This document shows positions 10,501 through 19,835 of a DNA stretch of 24,482 nt, one piece after another (position 1 is the stretch's first letter; the number at the start of each line of letters is the position of its first letter). A program made the position numbers and the translations under genes. Origin of the DNA: Ichthyophonus hoferi. Lineage: Eukaryota > Opisthokonta > Ichthyosporea > Ichthyophonida > Ichthyophonidae. The stretch covers positions 4,520 to 29,001 of the forward strand of contig NAOQ01000675.1 in assembly GCA_002751075.1 (NCBI GenBank), in the 5' to 3' direction. The notes below the pieces were generated by a model. That model had not been told where the DNA came from. It saw nothing but the letters and a program-made list of their open reading frames with translations, and did not search any database.

Positions 10501-13500
10501 GGCGACTTATTATATATTATATATTTATTGGCTACTCAATCATAGCTTTATTATAAGGGCTGTAAGACTGGTGCTCTAGGAAATGCATGTAATTTAGGAG
10601 CAAGGGTATGAGATGAGCTAGGGATAAAACAAGGAAGTAGATCAGTAAGATAATATTAGCCAAGATGTCCGTTATGTAATAGTGTACAACATAAAAAAAT
10701 GGATAGAAGGGAGGTTGATTATCACAGGGAGAGCAGGAAGATGCAGAGAATGGCTAGGCAGTCAAGGTATGCGGGAAGAGACGAGGGAAGAAGAGGAACA
10801 ACAGGGGATGACTACAGGGTAAGGCTAGTATATACATATACATACAATAAGAGCCCTGTGCACACTCTGCAAAGAAAGGTTCATAGCACACCCAGACCAG
10901 AAGGCCCTCTGGGTGCTGGCCTTGTAGTCTCTCTCGGCCACAGTGCGCATAACATAACTGGTCAGTTTGAGCAAAGGATAGTAAAGACTGGAGGGCCGGC
11001 CTGTTAGTAGGCGGGAGGGATAACGGACCAACAGATATATCCACCCTATGACCCTAGTGCAATAGAAGCCACCCCAATAATCCTTCTGACCCAGCCTCTT
11101 ACACATACACTCCAATCCTCTTATCTCCCTTGGTACAAGTAGACCAATGTTCTCTTGTTGCCTCCCTCTCCAGACCCACCAACGCCCCGTTACCTTTAGC
11201 CTGACCTGGCTCTAAACCCATATTACACCCTCGTCTTGGCATATAAAATAACTAAACAAAAAGAAATGCAAAGGGGGTGGTGGAGGATTGAAAAGAAAAG
11301 GACATCCTAGGAGGGAAAAGACACTACATACTACACAGAGCTACTTTAAGTAGAGAACTATAACAATATAACAGGGACAATGGCCAGTCCTTTCCCTGCA
11401 TATGCGGGGCCAATGTACACGGTACAAGCTACAAGCAGACCACAAGGCGGGCCTCACCTCTCCTCGGGCTGCACTAGTAAGCGAGAGTCAATAAAGGGCA
11501 CGCCAGCCCCCGGTACAGCCTCCAGGCGGGTTAGCCATGCTTTCTGTGAGGATAGATATAGGATGTATGAGCCCACACCGCCAAAGGCTAGAAGGTGAGG
11601 CTAGAAACACGGGACATGCTATCTTGGCTCGATAGTAAGCAGCTAACTGCCACCAAACCAATGTACATCCCATCAGAGGACAACCGCCACATGTCATGTA
11701 TATAAGGTAGAGAGAGATTACAGATAAGAAGATAACAATACAAAGACCATACACTTCACTTTGTAATCGATAACTTCTTTTTTTGTATTTTGTTTGTTTT
11801 GGCTATTCGCATTATGTAACAAGTCATTGTGTTTTTTTCTTTACAGTATTAGATATATATTTTTCTTTTTGAACATCAACTATATAAGCAAATATGCACT
11901 ATAACCATAACCCAAATACTTGGTAACATACACATTACAGATCCTTTCATTATAGATGAAGTATCATATAGTCAGTATTTCTATGCCATAGACAAAATCC
12001 AGGCAAAAAGAAAATAAAAAGAGATTGCATAGCCACCATTACAGGCTGTTTCTAGTTTCGGGTCCTTACCACAGCTTTGCGGAAAAGTAACTCTTGTCGT
12101 TGCTTGATAATGGGCCAGCACTCCTCCAATCCCTGGGTGGGATAGGGTACGAATGTGTTTGGTAAACCAATGAGGAATTAAGGATTAACCAATAAACTCT
12201 TAATCATCAACATATCGGCATGTGTATCAACAAACGTGGAATGCCAAGTTTGCCAGTCCAAACTATATATGGTAGAGTGTAGGGATAATACTATACTATA
12301 CATGGTAAGTGCATGATATGATATTGTATGGTATATATCTATTAGCCTATTAATAAATACAATGTTTCCATTGGCTCACATCACATAGATTATTGTAGGA
12401 AGATGTTTTTGACAGGATGTGAGGCTCGCCAATGTCATAGTATCTAGACAATCCAAATGATAATTTTAATAAGCCGACCCTCTTCCATCTAATAAAACAG
12501 TGATAACGTCATACTGGCAGCTATCAGAAGGACTACCTGCATATATGCACGTGAATAGGGGCCAGTACAGTGCAGCCCCATGGGGGAGAAGTGAGAGTAG
12601 GGTGCCATAATCAGGTCATACTAACCTGTACTGCCTCAGTAGGTGCAGCCTTTGTAAAAAGAAAATGAAAGACTAGCTCCAACGCCCTTTGGTTGCGCTG
12701 CATAAACATATCCCTGTCCAGCTTGATGGTAGGGTTGGTATCCACAACATCCTAATTACAACAGGATGTCAGCCATCATAGCATATACCAGCCCGTCATC
12801 ACCACCAACAAATAAAATGCTTCGTAGTCTTTCCGCCAATATGTGCTTGGTACACTATGATCTAGTATGGTTTGTCCGTAATTGGCCGGAATGTGGCAGA
12901 GAAGTACGGTAATCTGTGCTATGTAATGTCAACTACTTGTTATTCCCTAACACCAGCCTTGATCTATAAAGCGAGGATGGCACTACGGCCATCCCACACT
13001 AGTGAACAGGGTCACAACAACATAAGAACTCATCAGAGAGCTTTAATTAAATAGATCCTTGTGCTTATTGCTATTGAGATAATGTTAATAGTGATGGTAC
13101 ACAGAACATAACAAGTACACTAAGGGCGATGAGCCGTGATATAAGGAAAGAGAGACGAAAAAACAAAAAGCCATGTTGAAAGTAGAAGATATAAATAATG
13201 CAAAGGAAATGTGTAAAAGTTATACTTTCTAAGAAGATCTTGAAAAGAGGGCATGGCACGGAAGAGCAAGAATAGTGGTAAGAATAAAACATGAGAATGA
13301 CAGAGTTTAAAATACGGCAAAGACCTGAGGAGTTAAAGAACAGGTATGGGAGTACAGTAGGAAACATTACATAGTGTACAGCAAGACCCAACTAACAATA
13401 GGTGGCCCACCTGAAAGCCAAGGAGCAGTAGGTTCTGATAGACTACCTCCCGTAGAGACAAAGACAAGGCCTGGTCCTCATCTATAGGACAAGGCCATAC

Positions 13501-14506
13501 AGCCGGTTAGTCACGTAGCGTGGTGGGGTGACATTACGATAACGACCATGATGCATATCGGTGGATATATATACTTGTACACTTTACACAGGGGGCACAG
13601 TGGCGTAGCCACAAGTAGATGTAAGTGGAATAGATAGGTAGGTCCATATAGGTATAGAACGCCTGTAGAAAGGTGATGACGGAATATTAAGGGCATTGAT
13701 ATGTTGCTTATGAAACAGACATAGATTATTATTATGTACCAGTTGAGGTATATGTGCATATGATCATCTGCCAAGATTTACCAGTCTGGATCGATGTATA
13801 AGTGTGCGCACATGAAACTCTACGTGGTTGGATAACTGCATGATTCTATCTATACGCAGGTGTAGGGTTAAAAGTTGAGTGCTATCAATACTGAACGTGA
13901 GTGCATATATTTTGGGTGAAAATGCAATGACTGGTTAAAAATCACAAAACTCATAGTCAGATATCCTTAATGGAATAGGGATCGCCATACAATTGGGCAT
14001 AGCCCATCACCAGCCACTCAAAGTGAGTTTAATCACTCATTAAAAACAGTAAGACACCAATCATTGCCTAGTATAAGCATCTGCCCTCAGACCCAAAGTG
14101 GGGTGAAAACCTAATCGTACTACACTTCTAGGCCTAGCTATGTGTAATGGTGTGTGATAGGACAATGATAGTGCGGTGTACATGTACAGGAAGGTGATAT
14201 TGTGCCAATCCAAGCATGGAGCCTTGACACTCCTATTACCTATCAACATTGCTGTATATCAGTAATGTGTATTTAACATGCAGGCTGGTAGGTTCTTATA
14301 TAGAAGTCATGGGAGAATATAAGGTGTATAAGTGTAGGGAGCTATATAGGATGGAATTACAGGCGGTAAGTCCGTGATCTTAATTAGAATTAGTAACCGA
14401 CCAAAGGCTGGTACATAGGCGTCCTACCTTGGTCTTCCCCTGGCTTGTCCTGTGTACTTCTATTACACTCTGAGCCCTTAGCTCTGGCAGGGGGTCCCTC
14501 CATCAT
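4937..14506 (-). CDS. HAUS6: HAUS augmin-like complex subunit 6, about 17 exons
   Basis: HAUS6 is a core subunit of the eight-protein augmin complex, which binds spindle microtubules and recruits gamma-tubulin to nucleate branches. The gene reads on the - strand from ATG at 14506 (an in-frame TGA lies nine codons upstream) to TAG at 4939-4937. Exons: 14506-14428, 13481-13411, 12751-12626, 12132-12070, 11543-11458, 11053-10846, 10099-9974, 9618-9477, 9275-9166 (or to 9100), 8998-8978 (tentative), 8579-8323, 8131-8078, 7793-7730, 7477-7381, 7171-6881, 6766-6705 (tentative) and 5529-4937. Phases agree at every junction except 7477-7381 to 7171-6881. The sum is about 815 residues (human 955). The amino-terminal block matches the HAUS6_N family clearly; the carboxy half is poorly conserved, as is normal for the family. 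Confidence 0.9.
6305..6492. repeat. Tandem repeat, 89-base compound unit, in a HAUS6 intron
   Basis: The motif AAACCAATAGAAAGAGAGGA starts at 6305, 6361, 6394 and 6450, and a truncated copy starts at 6483. Spacings are 56, 33, 56, 33: an 89-base unit made of a 56-base and a 33-base module, present twice (6305-6393, 6394-6482) with only about two differences. The modules share their first 33 bases. It lies in the intron before the last HAUS6 exon, and the ORF across it (6332-6559, -) is a by-product of the repeat. Confidence 0.92.
7730..10099 (-). CDS. HAUS6: HAUS6 central coiled-coil exons
   Basis: Exons 10099-9974, 9618-9477, 9275-9166, 8579-8323, 8131-8078 and 7793-7730 encode mostly helical, Gln- and Leu-rich sequence. 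ELWLTYSQSLTNEYRAWAQ followed by RQLQTSLDLLKENQSQQNDQ resembles plant AUG6 MWSNLAHEMTAEFRGL..LQQELEKL. MMQWMVGEKGHRYVLD resembles AUG6 EDLIAHREHRYRISG. The 8579-8323 exon has a hydrophobic helix (ASLIGIAAVGVNLL) and then heptad-like sequence ending NLDKCRER. The last of these exons turns Ser/Pro-rich (SAYSPPHSLFTSPHSTKPIQ), matching the human switch to SPFSLIKGWTP..LLPPMSP. The end of the 9275 exon is uncertain: GTTTGT at 9165 and GTAATA at 9099 both keep phase 0. Confidence 0.85.
8760..8768. repeat. Run of nine G in a HAUS6 intron
   Basis: Nine consecutive G on the + strand (poly-C on the transcribed sense strand) between the exons at 8998-8978 and 8579-8323. Confidence 0.85.
8978..8998 (-). 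CDS. HAUS6: Possible 21-base HAUS6 microexon (WQAFMTR)
   Basis: On the - strand, ACGTAGCAG is followed by seven codons (W Q A F M T R) and then GTAGGT, a good donor. Both sides are phase 0, as are its neighbours, so the reading frame is kept whether or not it is included. It would lengthen a helix that continues into KALVPLVTEQ. It may be constitutive, alternative or spurious. Confidence 0.45.
9772..9833. repeat. (TATG)n-like microsatellite in a HAUS6 intron
   Basis: Imperfect alternation of TATG and TATA steps lies between the exons 10099-9974 and 9618-9477. No longer unit is visible. Confidence 0.8.
10230..10378. repeat. (ATAATA)n-type simple repeat in a HAUS6 intron
   Basis: About 150 bases are built from interrupted ATAATA/ACATAATA steps, with a few C interruptions. 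The stretch lies in the intron between exons 11053-10846 and 10099-9974. No terminal inverted repeats or target duplications are visible around it. Confidence 0.85.
10846..14506 (-). CDS. HAUS6: HAUS6 amino-terminal domain (first six exons)
   Basis: The first exon encodes a variable hydrophilic leader (MMEGPPARAKGSECNRS...). Exon 2 gives EVVYQNLLLLGFQ, equal to the family's opening helix (plant MYTNCLLLGLDP). Exon 3 gives LELVFHFLFTKAAPTEAVQ, matching human VVAYFLFQTLDQSLTKEVF. Exon 4 starts GLEECWPIIKQRQELLFRKA (human FCWPPSDKKSDTEFRK), and exon 5 adds KAWLTRLEA (human CCEWLKKISA). Exon 6 covers the helix that in human reads FIHLMYHFARFV, here VIGWIYLLVRYPSRLL. Phases 1, 0, 0, 0, 2, 0 run without conflict. 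In the family this globular part pairs with HAUS3/HAUS7-type partners at the microtubule-binding end of augmin; that role is family knowledge, not visible here. Confidence 0.92.
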
Positions 14507-15060
14507 AGACCCATATGGATCTGGTTGTCAATAGCTTAGCTCTGAGCGTAGTGTGATTATGTAGTGGCGTGTTTGTCCCCTGATATGTCCCCGTTGGAGC
14601 TACTAAGACCCTCTGTTAATAATAGATGCCTCGACTAGACACATGGGACAGGTTGGCTCAGAGTTGAAAAAGGCAGTAGTGGAGGGGAAGGCAAGTGGCT
14701 ATGGCATGCAAGGAACCTCTGGGCGGGTTAACACACCTCAGTTAAATAAAGGCTCTAGCCTCCAGTGATCACTAGAGTATGGTTATATATGACAATTGAC
14801 ATGTAATAGAGCCATACATCCTGAAGTATACGGTAAGAGGGTGTAGGTATAATCAAGACAAAGGAGACCACAAAGGTTTATACCACCTAACCATTGGTCA
14901 GCTAATTATCTCAATCACAAGGTGCAGTAGTTCTGACTTAATGACAGGCTGTCCCTTTACTGGCTATCATTCTCTATTTATCTTCACCCCATAGCCCGCT
15001 ATATGCACTATGATGTCACTATAATGTCACTATCTTTTACACAGATTTACAACTACAAAT

Positions 15061-15361
15061 ATCTGACCCTCCTCCTTCCTCTTTTTTTTCTTTTCATTTC
15101 TCTGTCACTCTATCTCTCTTTCTTTTCCTCTACTCTTCCATTATTTCTCTAGTTTCCTATACAACAACACAGCCCCTACTATTACAATTCACCTAAATGT
15201 ATTTTAAATGTACCGGTAGACGTATAGTCGAAAAAAACCAAAAAAGTGCACAGAAAAAAAGATTATTAAGAGTCACAAGAAGAAAACAGAGAGAAAAATA
15301 AAGGAGACAGAGAGGAAGAGAAAGAGAGAGAGGAAGAGAAAGAGGGAGAGAAAGAAAAAAA
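15061..15361. repeat. Pyrimidine tract and purine tract forming an inverted repeat
   Basis: Positions 15066-15155 are almost all C/T and 15237-15361 almost all A/G on the same strand. The 19 bases at 15113-15131 are the reverse complement of 15311-15329 with one mismatch. The two tracts could pair as long hairpin arms around a loop of about 180 bases, or form triplex DNA. The GAGA-like purine part could also bind GAGA-type factors. It lies about 0.6 to 0.85 kb upstream of the HAUS6 ATG. Confidence 0.75.
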
Positions 15362-16619
15362 ATTTAGCCTTCCAATACCACAACAAGGATTAAGATGGTA
15401 AAAGAACAAAGCTTAAATAATTAAACTCTGTGAAATAGCTGAAGATAACGCGGCCATATCAAATAAAAGGAGAAATATAGATAAGGTGGTATCAAAAGTA
15501 TGCAAGTCACCTATCAAAATTAAAACACTATTCAAGGCTATGCATCTATATGGTAGCTATATACAACAAGGCCTTGCATATGGAAGGAGGTAGACCTTGA
15601 CGCCACTAGGCACATTGATAGCCATATATGTATAGCATACGATATACACAGGAATATATTTTAATTATCGGAGGTCTAACTGAATCAACATAGGTATAGT
15701 GTTATTATATTGTCTTTATTTACCTAATTCCCAATCATCTTTCTTTCTTTGGCTCTAACTTTTTTCTAGGTCTATATACAAATATACCCTACACATTCAC
15801 TTTAAAAATCATACTTTCAAGCTTGGAAAAGAAAATAGTCATGTAGAAGAAAATAAAAAAATAAAAGTAAACCTAAAGAAAGAGAAGATATGCATTTAAC
15901 ACTGCACTTATACTCACACGGTTTTGTTTGAACTTGAAAGATAAAATATTTAGCCTAGATAGAACAAGAAAGCACACCCATAAATGCACAAAATCACGCA
16001 AGTTGGTAAATAGATCAAACCCTTGTAGCATATACAATAGGCTTGTGAATTCAGAGAAAGCTAGGTAAAGCTAACAGACTTCAAATAATAAAACGCTATT
16101 ATGCCTGATGCTAACCTGTGTGTTATCAGGCGTGGCTTATTTTGTCTGTCTGCAAGTCGATTTTGGTAATGTGATTTCATCTACTTTTCCAAATCGCTTT
16201 TGTCTATAGTAGGCTATGCCTGCACAAACACTCTTGGGATAGATAGCTCCACTAATATATGTAACCTACCTAAAATGCTTACCATACAATAAACCTACTG
16301 TAGTGTTAATGGGAATGAATAACATCCTCCTAGAGGGATTCACAGGAATTAATATTTATAATCCCCCTAGTGTACATTGCAAGGTATTTAATAATATTTT
16401 GAAATTGTTAATTATGAGATATCCTGATGCTCACTAAAATTTTAATTATTTAATACTTTGAAAGGATTAAAATTGGAAAACACTAGGAAGTGGCTTAAAG
16501 TCAACTTATTGCACATTATTTGTAATTTTCGCAAATCTATCGTTCAGTTAGTACTAGGGACTGACTATTGGCTACCATTTGGTTCTTGATGGCATTTTGA
16601 CTTATAAACCCCCCTCCCT

Positions 16620-17036
16620 ATGCAATTTTCTCTTCATCGACGCTTCAAACATCACTGTAGAATATGGAAAAGTCAGGGTTTCCAGGAAAAAAACAAAAGT
16701 TTAGAGGAAAATGTATTTGCAAGAAAGGTACAGCCCTGGGTTATATTTGTGGCTCTTGGGGTTTACATATATCGTATCATATGGAAGTCTATGAATACTA
16801 GGGATATAAACATTATAGTAATTACTACTTACATTTGTTTGTTGTGTTTCTATATTGTTTATATATGTTGGTATACAGCTGCTAAGAATTCACACACTTT
16901 GACGGAAGTAAAGTGCACCCATTTACAATTAAACTGGGATGCTATTAATGCCATGCCAGTGATTGTAAATAAACTACGTTTAATCCTTTTTATGCAACTC
17001 AGTGTAGGAGGTTGTAATAATTTACTGCAACCTTAA
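16620..17036 (+). other. Unexplained 138-codon ORF upstream of DDA1
   Basis: An uninterrupted ORF (MQFSLHRRFKHHCRIWKSQG...) with a basic start, a hydrophobic middle (for example WVIFVALGVYIY and TYICLLCFYIVYICWY, two possible membrane segments) and a mixed end stopping at TAA. It is long for chance in such AT-rich DNA, but I recognise no family. It could be a chance ORF, an upstream ORF in a DDA1 leader, or a remnant. No splice sites or poly(A) signal tie it to a gene. Confidence 0.25.
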
Positions 17037-17087
17037 CAGACCTTGTTTCTTTTAACGTAGACCAAAAGAACCCCGAGCACTTCTAAC

Positions 17088-17092
17088 ATGGT
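17088..17092 (+). other. DDA1: Candidate DDA1 start codon directly at a splice donor
   Basis: ATG at 17088-17090 is followed at once by GTTAGT, a fair donor, so the exon would contribute only Met. Joining to AG|CAG at 17533 or AG|GAT at 17536 gives M(Q)DRLDSGTTGFLMNLP in frame with the rest of DDA1. Competing possibility: translation starts at ATG 17569 after an acceptor at 17559-17560. Confidence 0.4.
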
Positions 17093-19835
17093 TAGTATAC
17101 AGACTTTAAACACCTATTTTCTAGCTTCAATGTCTGTTCCAGTTTCTATTCTATTCAAACATCACTGGATTTGTTCTACACTCTTTTATACTTTTATTTC
17201 ATTCCCTCCCCTAACATCTTTACTGCCAATCCTCAACACGTCTGGGTAAATTTATTTACAGACCCCCATAGTTTACAGTTAGTTTATTCCTCATGCCTTC
17301 TTATAGTTGTGGACTTATCAGGGGCCTTCCTCCACTGTTTTTTATGTAATGCATCCTCGTTTCTATATCTGTCCTGCTTCTAACATGTATTCGTAAGATC
17401 ATATATTTAATAATTTGATAAAGGCTTGCCCTTCCAAACACCTTCCTACATGCACACATGTTTATCATATTAACGTTATTGGTTTCTTCGGGACATGGTT
17501 TCTATGTTTCAAACATAATTAACAAGTCCTAGCAGGATCGGTTGGACTCTGGTACCACAGGCTTCTTAATGAATCTGCCCTGCAACGACAGTAATAGTTT
17601 TACTCATCTGAAATATAAAGCTGCTGGGCAAAGAGTGGTAAATGGTCCCTACCTATTTAGTTTTAGCCTTTTTTATTATTATTGTGTATAGGTCTGTCTC
17701 CCTTTACCTAGTTTGGAGGGAAAATAATATGGGTTGCTGTAGATTGTGTATATGTCAAGTTATCTGCTCGCAAGGGTGAGAGATAAGACAAGGGGCATTG
17801 AAGGGATGTATATGCTATTCGATTAGAAGAAGACTATTCTTTCATATATATATATATATACCAGTACTTATACCCTCATATAAGCTTATGTGCCTATTTC
17901 TTTCAAAATACATTCGAACATATATGAGGGAGGAGTGAGGAGTGAGAGGGCAATAGTAAAATATGAGTCATATTTCGAAATGCATGAATTGCCGAAGTTG
18001 GGATTTAATCTCCACATGCATACTTTAACAAGATAGATACTCCCATACTCAAATGGACACACAGAGAGGCACACGCATAGGAGTATTAGGCTATAGATAC
18101 TATGGTAAAGGCACACCTAGACATATCCCCGACCTACCGCTAGTTACAGGTCCTAACCCTGCTCTGTATCCTCCCCTCCTCTAGGTTGTAGCCCCAAAGC
18201 TCTACACACCGACCCATGCCAGTGCCGAACCCCCCGCAGACCAAGGTGTATATTATAGGGTGCACCCACCCCCCACCCCCCACCCACCCTGTTCTTAATA
18301 ACATGTTTGTAGACGTCTGCGTATATGGCAGAGCATATATATATTAGTACTTGTATAAAATTATAGGATTACATCTTCCTTTGCTTCCTGCCAATAGAAC
18401 TATGCTTGGTTATCTATAGCTAGGTTCTTTTGTCATTATCCTACATGGTGTTGTCTTGGTCCTTTATCACTCTTAACCAGATGGTTACTTCTGTTCCTCT
18501 TCTTTTTTTTCTTTTTCTTTCTCTATTTTTTATTTTTATTCTTGTTTCTGTCAGTCATATATTCATTCTTTCTTAGGCCTTTTTATTGATTTATTCTTTC
18601 TGCACGTATTCTAGTCTTTTCTTACTCTCTTATCCTCCCTCATTATACTTACTCTCTCTTCAGTCCTATAATTTGCCTCTTTCATCCGCAGTCCCTCCTC
18701 TCCTTCCCCCCCTGGTGCATTCTCACTGTACTCGCCTCTTGTATTTTATTTTTTGTGCCCCAACTTTACCCCCATTCAATCAATCTTCTTCATCTTATTG
18801 ATTGATCTTTTTGCCTTCCTATGGCTCTCACATTATTATGACTAGTTGTTATTGTACCTCTATTATCAGCCGTAGCCTACAATGGGGTTGGCGTGCTTCC
18901 CCATCCATGCATGACTTTATTTTGACATCCATTTATCTTTCTGTAGTTATCAAAACCGAGAAACAGAACATCTTGTTAAGGCATGTCTACAAGCAGCTCG
19001 AGTTGATGGTGTGTATCTATATTTCTCTCTTGAACCTCCTTCTTCCTCACACTCTGTTTTCGTCATCATTTATTGGGCCCCTCATACATATTGTTCCTAC
19101 TTCCTACATAATAGACTTTTGGCCACCGGGCATATTCTACGAAGGATGCTAGGATGGTCCTCTCCTTTTGTATTTTATTATTATTTGGTTCTTACACAGA
19201 TACCCAGAGTTGACGTATTTCCCATCACACCTATATACACTGATAGATATATCTACTTACAGCGGCGCTGGTGTTTATATATATGCATATATTTCCAAAT
19301 GTATATACATATCCCTGTATCTATTCCTTTATATTCATATAGATATATAACTATACACACTTGACTGGTTACATTATTACCCAAATAGATACATAAATGT
19401 TTATCCTATGCGCACTAATTTATTCCTATGCATATATTGTCACCCTCACCTGTGTATAACTACTATTTATACGGCTTATATATTGTTTCTAAGAGTACCA
19501 CACCCAATACATCTTCCTCATCAATATTTCCCTAAGTACTCCTGGAACAAAGGGTGTCTGTGAAAGTGATCTTTCTCTATATGCTGTTCCCTCTTCTTTC
19601 CTGCGCTATACGCGATGGTCTATAATATGAGCTTATATGCATTATCGTTGCGCATCGACTGCTAGCTAAGCACCAGCTATCACCACTACAGAGCATTTGC
19701 TCCCTGCAAAAAAGTGAAGCAATGGGTGTGAAACGACCAACATCGGAGATAGATGCGCTGGAGCCCTCCTCACTTGAAGCAGAGCGAAAGAGATTAAGAA
19801 TGGACGAGGATGATGATACTATGGATAATGAATAA
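17088..19835 (+). CDS. DDA1: DET1- and DDB1-associated protein 1, four or five exons
   Basis: DDA1 is a small subunit of the CRL4 (CUL4-DDB1) ubiquitin ligase, stabilising the DDB1-DET1 module. Exons: 17088-17090 (possible ATG), 17533 or 17536-17637, 18185-18245, 18947-19008, and 19692-19835 (or from 19671), ending TAA 19833-19835. All introns are GT..AG and phases 0, 0, 1, 0 agree. GFLMNLPCNDSNSF aligns with human DFLKGLPVYNKSNF. LYTPTHASAEPPADQ then VIKTEKQNILLRHVYKQLE matches human [30 protein letters not shown] and, better, the plant YRPTH..PPPDQVI.TE form. The last exon gives VKRPTSE and an acidic end (RMDEDDDTMDNE). Total is about 111 to 130 residues (human 102). The start is uncertain: ATG 17569 lies inside the conserved FL-x-x-LP block, so an upstream start is more likely. 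Confidence 0.88.
18263..18290. repeat. C-rich low-complexity run in DDA1 intron
   Basis: CACCC/CCCCA steps begin 17 bases after the donor of DDA1 exon 18185-18245. The intron runs on to 18946 and becomes T/C-rich. C-rich intronic runs next to a donor can bind splicing factors, but nothing here shows that they do. Confidence 0.8.
18480..18800. repeat. Long T/C-rich low-complexity stretch in a DDA1 intron
   Basis: About 300 bases are dominated by T and C (TTTTTTTTCTTTTTCTTTCT and similar), upstream of the 18947 acceptor. The ORF at 18586-18801 is a product of this composition, not a gene. Confidence 0.8.

Larger units (their letters stand above)
14507..17060. other. Divergent intergenic region between HAUS6 and DDA1
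   Basis: About 2.6 kb between the HAUS6 start codon (- strand) and the first candidate DDA1 exon (+ strand). It must hold the HAUS6 promoter and 5' UTR and probably the DDA1 promoter. I see no clear TATA box at a convincing distance from either start. It contains the pyrimidine/purine tract pair at 15061-15361 and an unexplained ORF at 16620-17036. From about 15370 to 16600 it is AT-rich with nothing I can name. Confidence 0.6.

Noticed and set aside
10754-11044. 96-codon - strand ORF with several Cys residues
   Set aside because: It is the alternative frame of HAUS6 exon 11053-10846; only the other frame keeps phase with both neighbouring exons.
12975-12994. Perfect 7-base hairpin (GGATGGC, loop ACTACG, GCCATCC)
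   Set aside because: It sits in a HAUS6 intron with no T-run or RNA-gene context; short stems of this size are expected by chance.
13994-14006. Small palindrome TGGGCATAGCCCA
   Set aside because: A 5-base stem in an intron, no other signal; chance is the simpler explanation.
18586-19364. Several overlapping + strand ORFs between and after DDA1 exons
   Set aside because: They follow T/C-rich and TA-rich intron composition; only the 18947-19008 part is coding, as DDA1.
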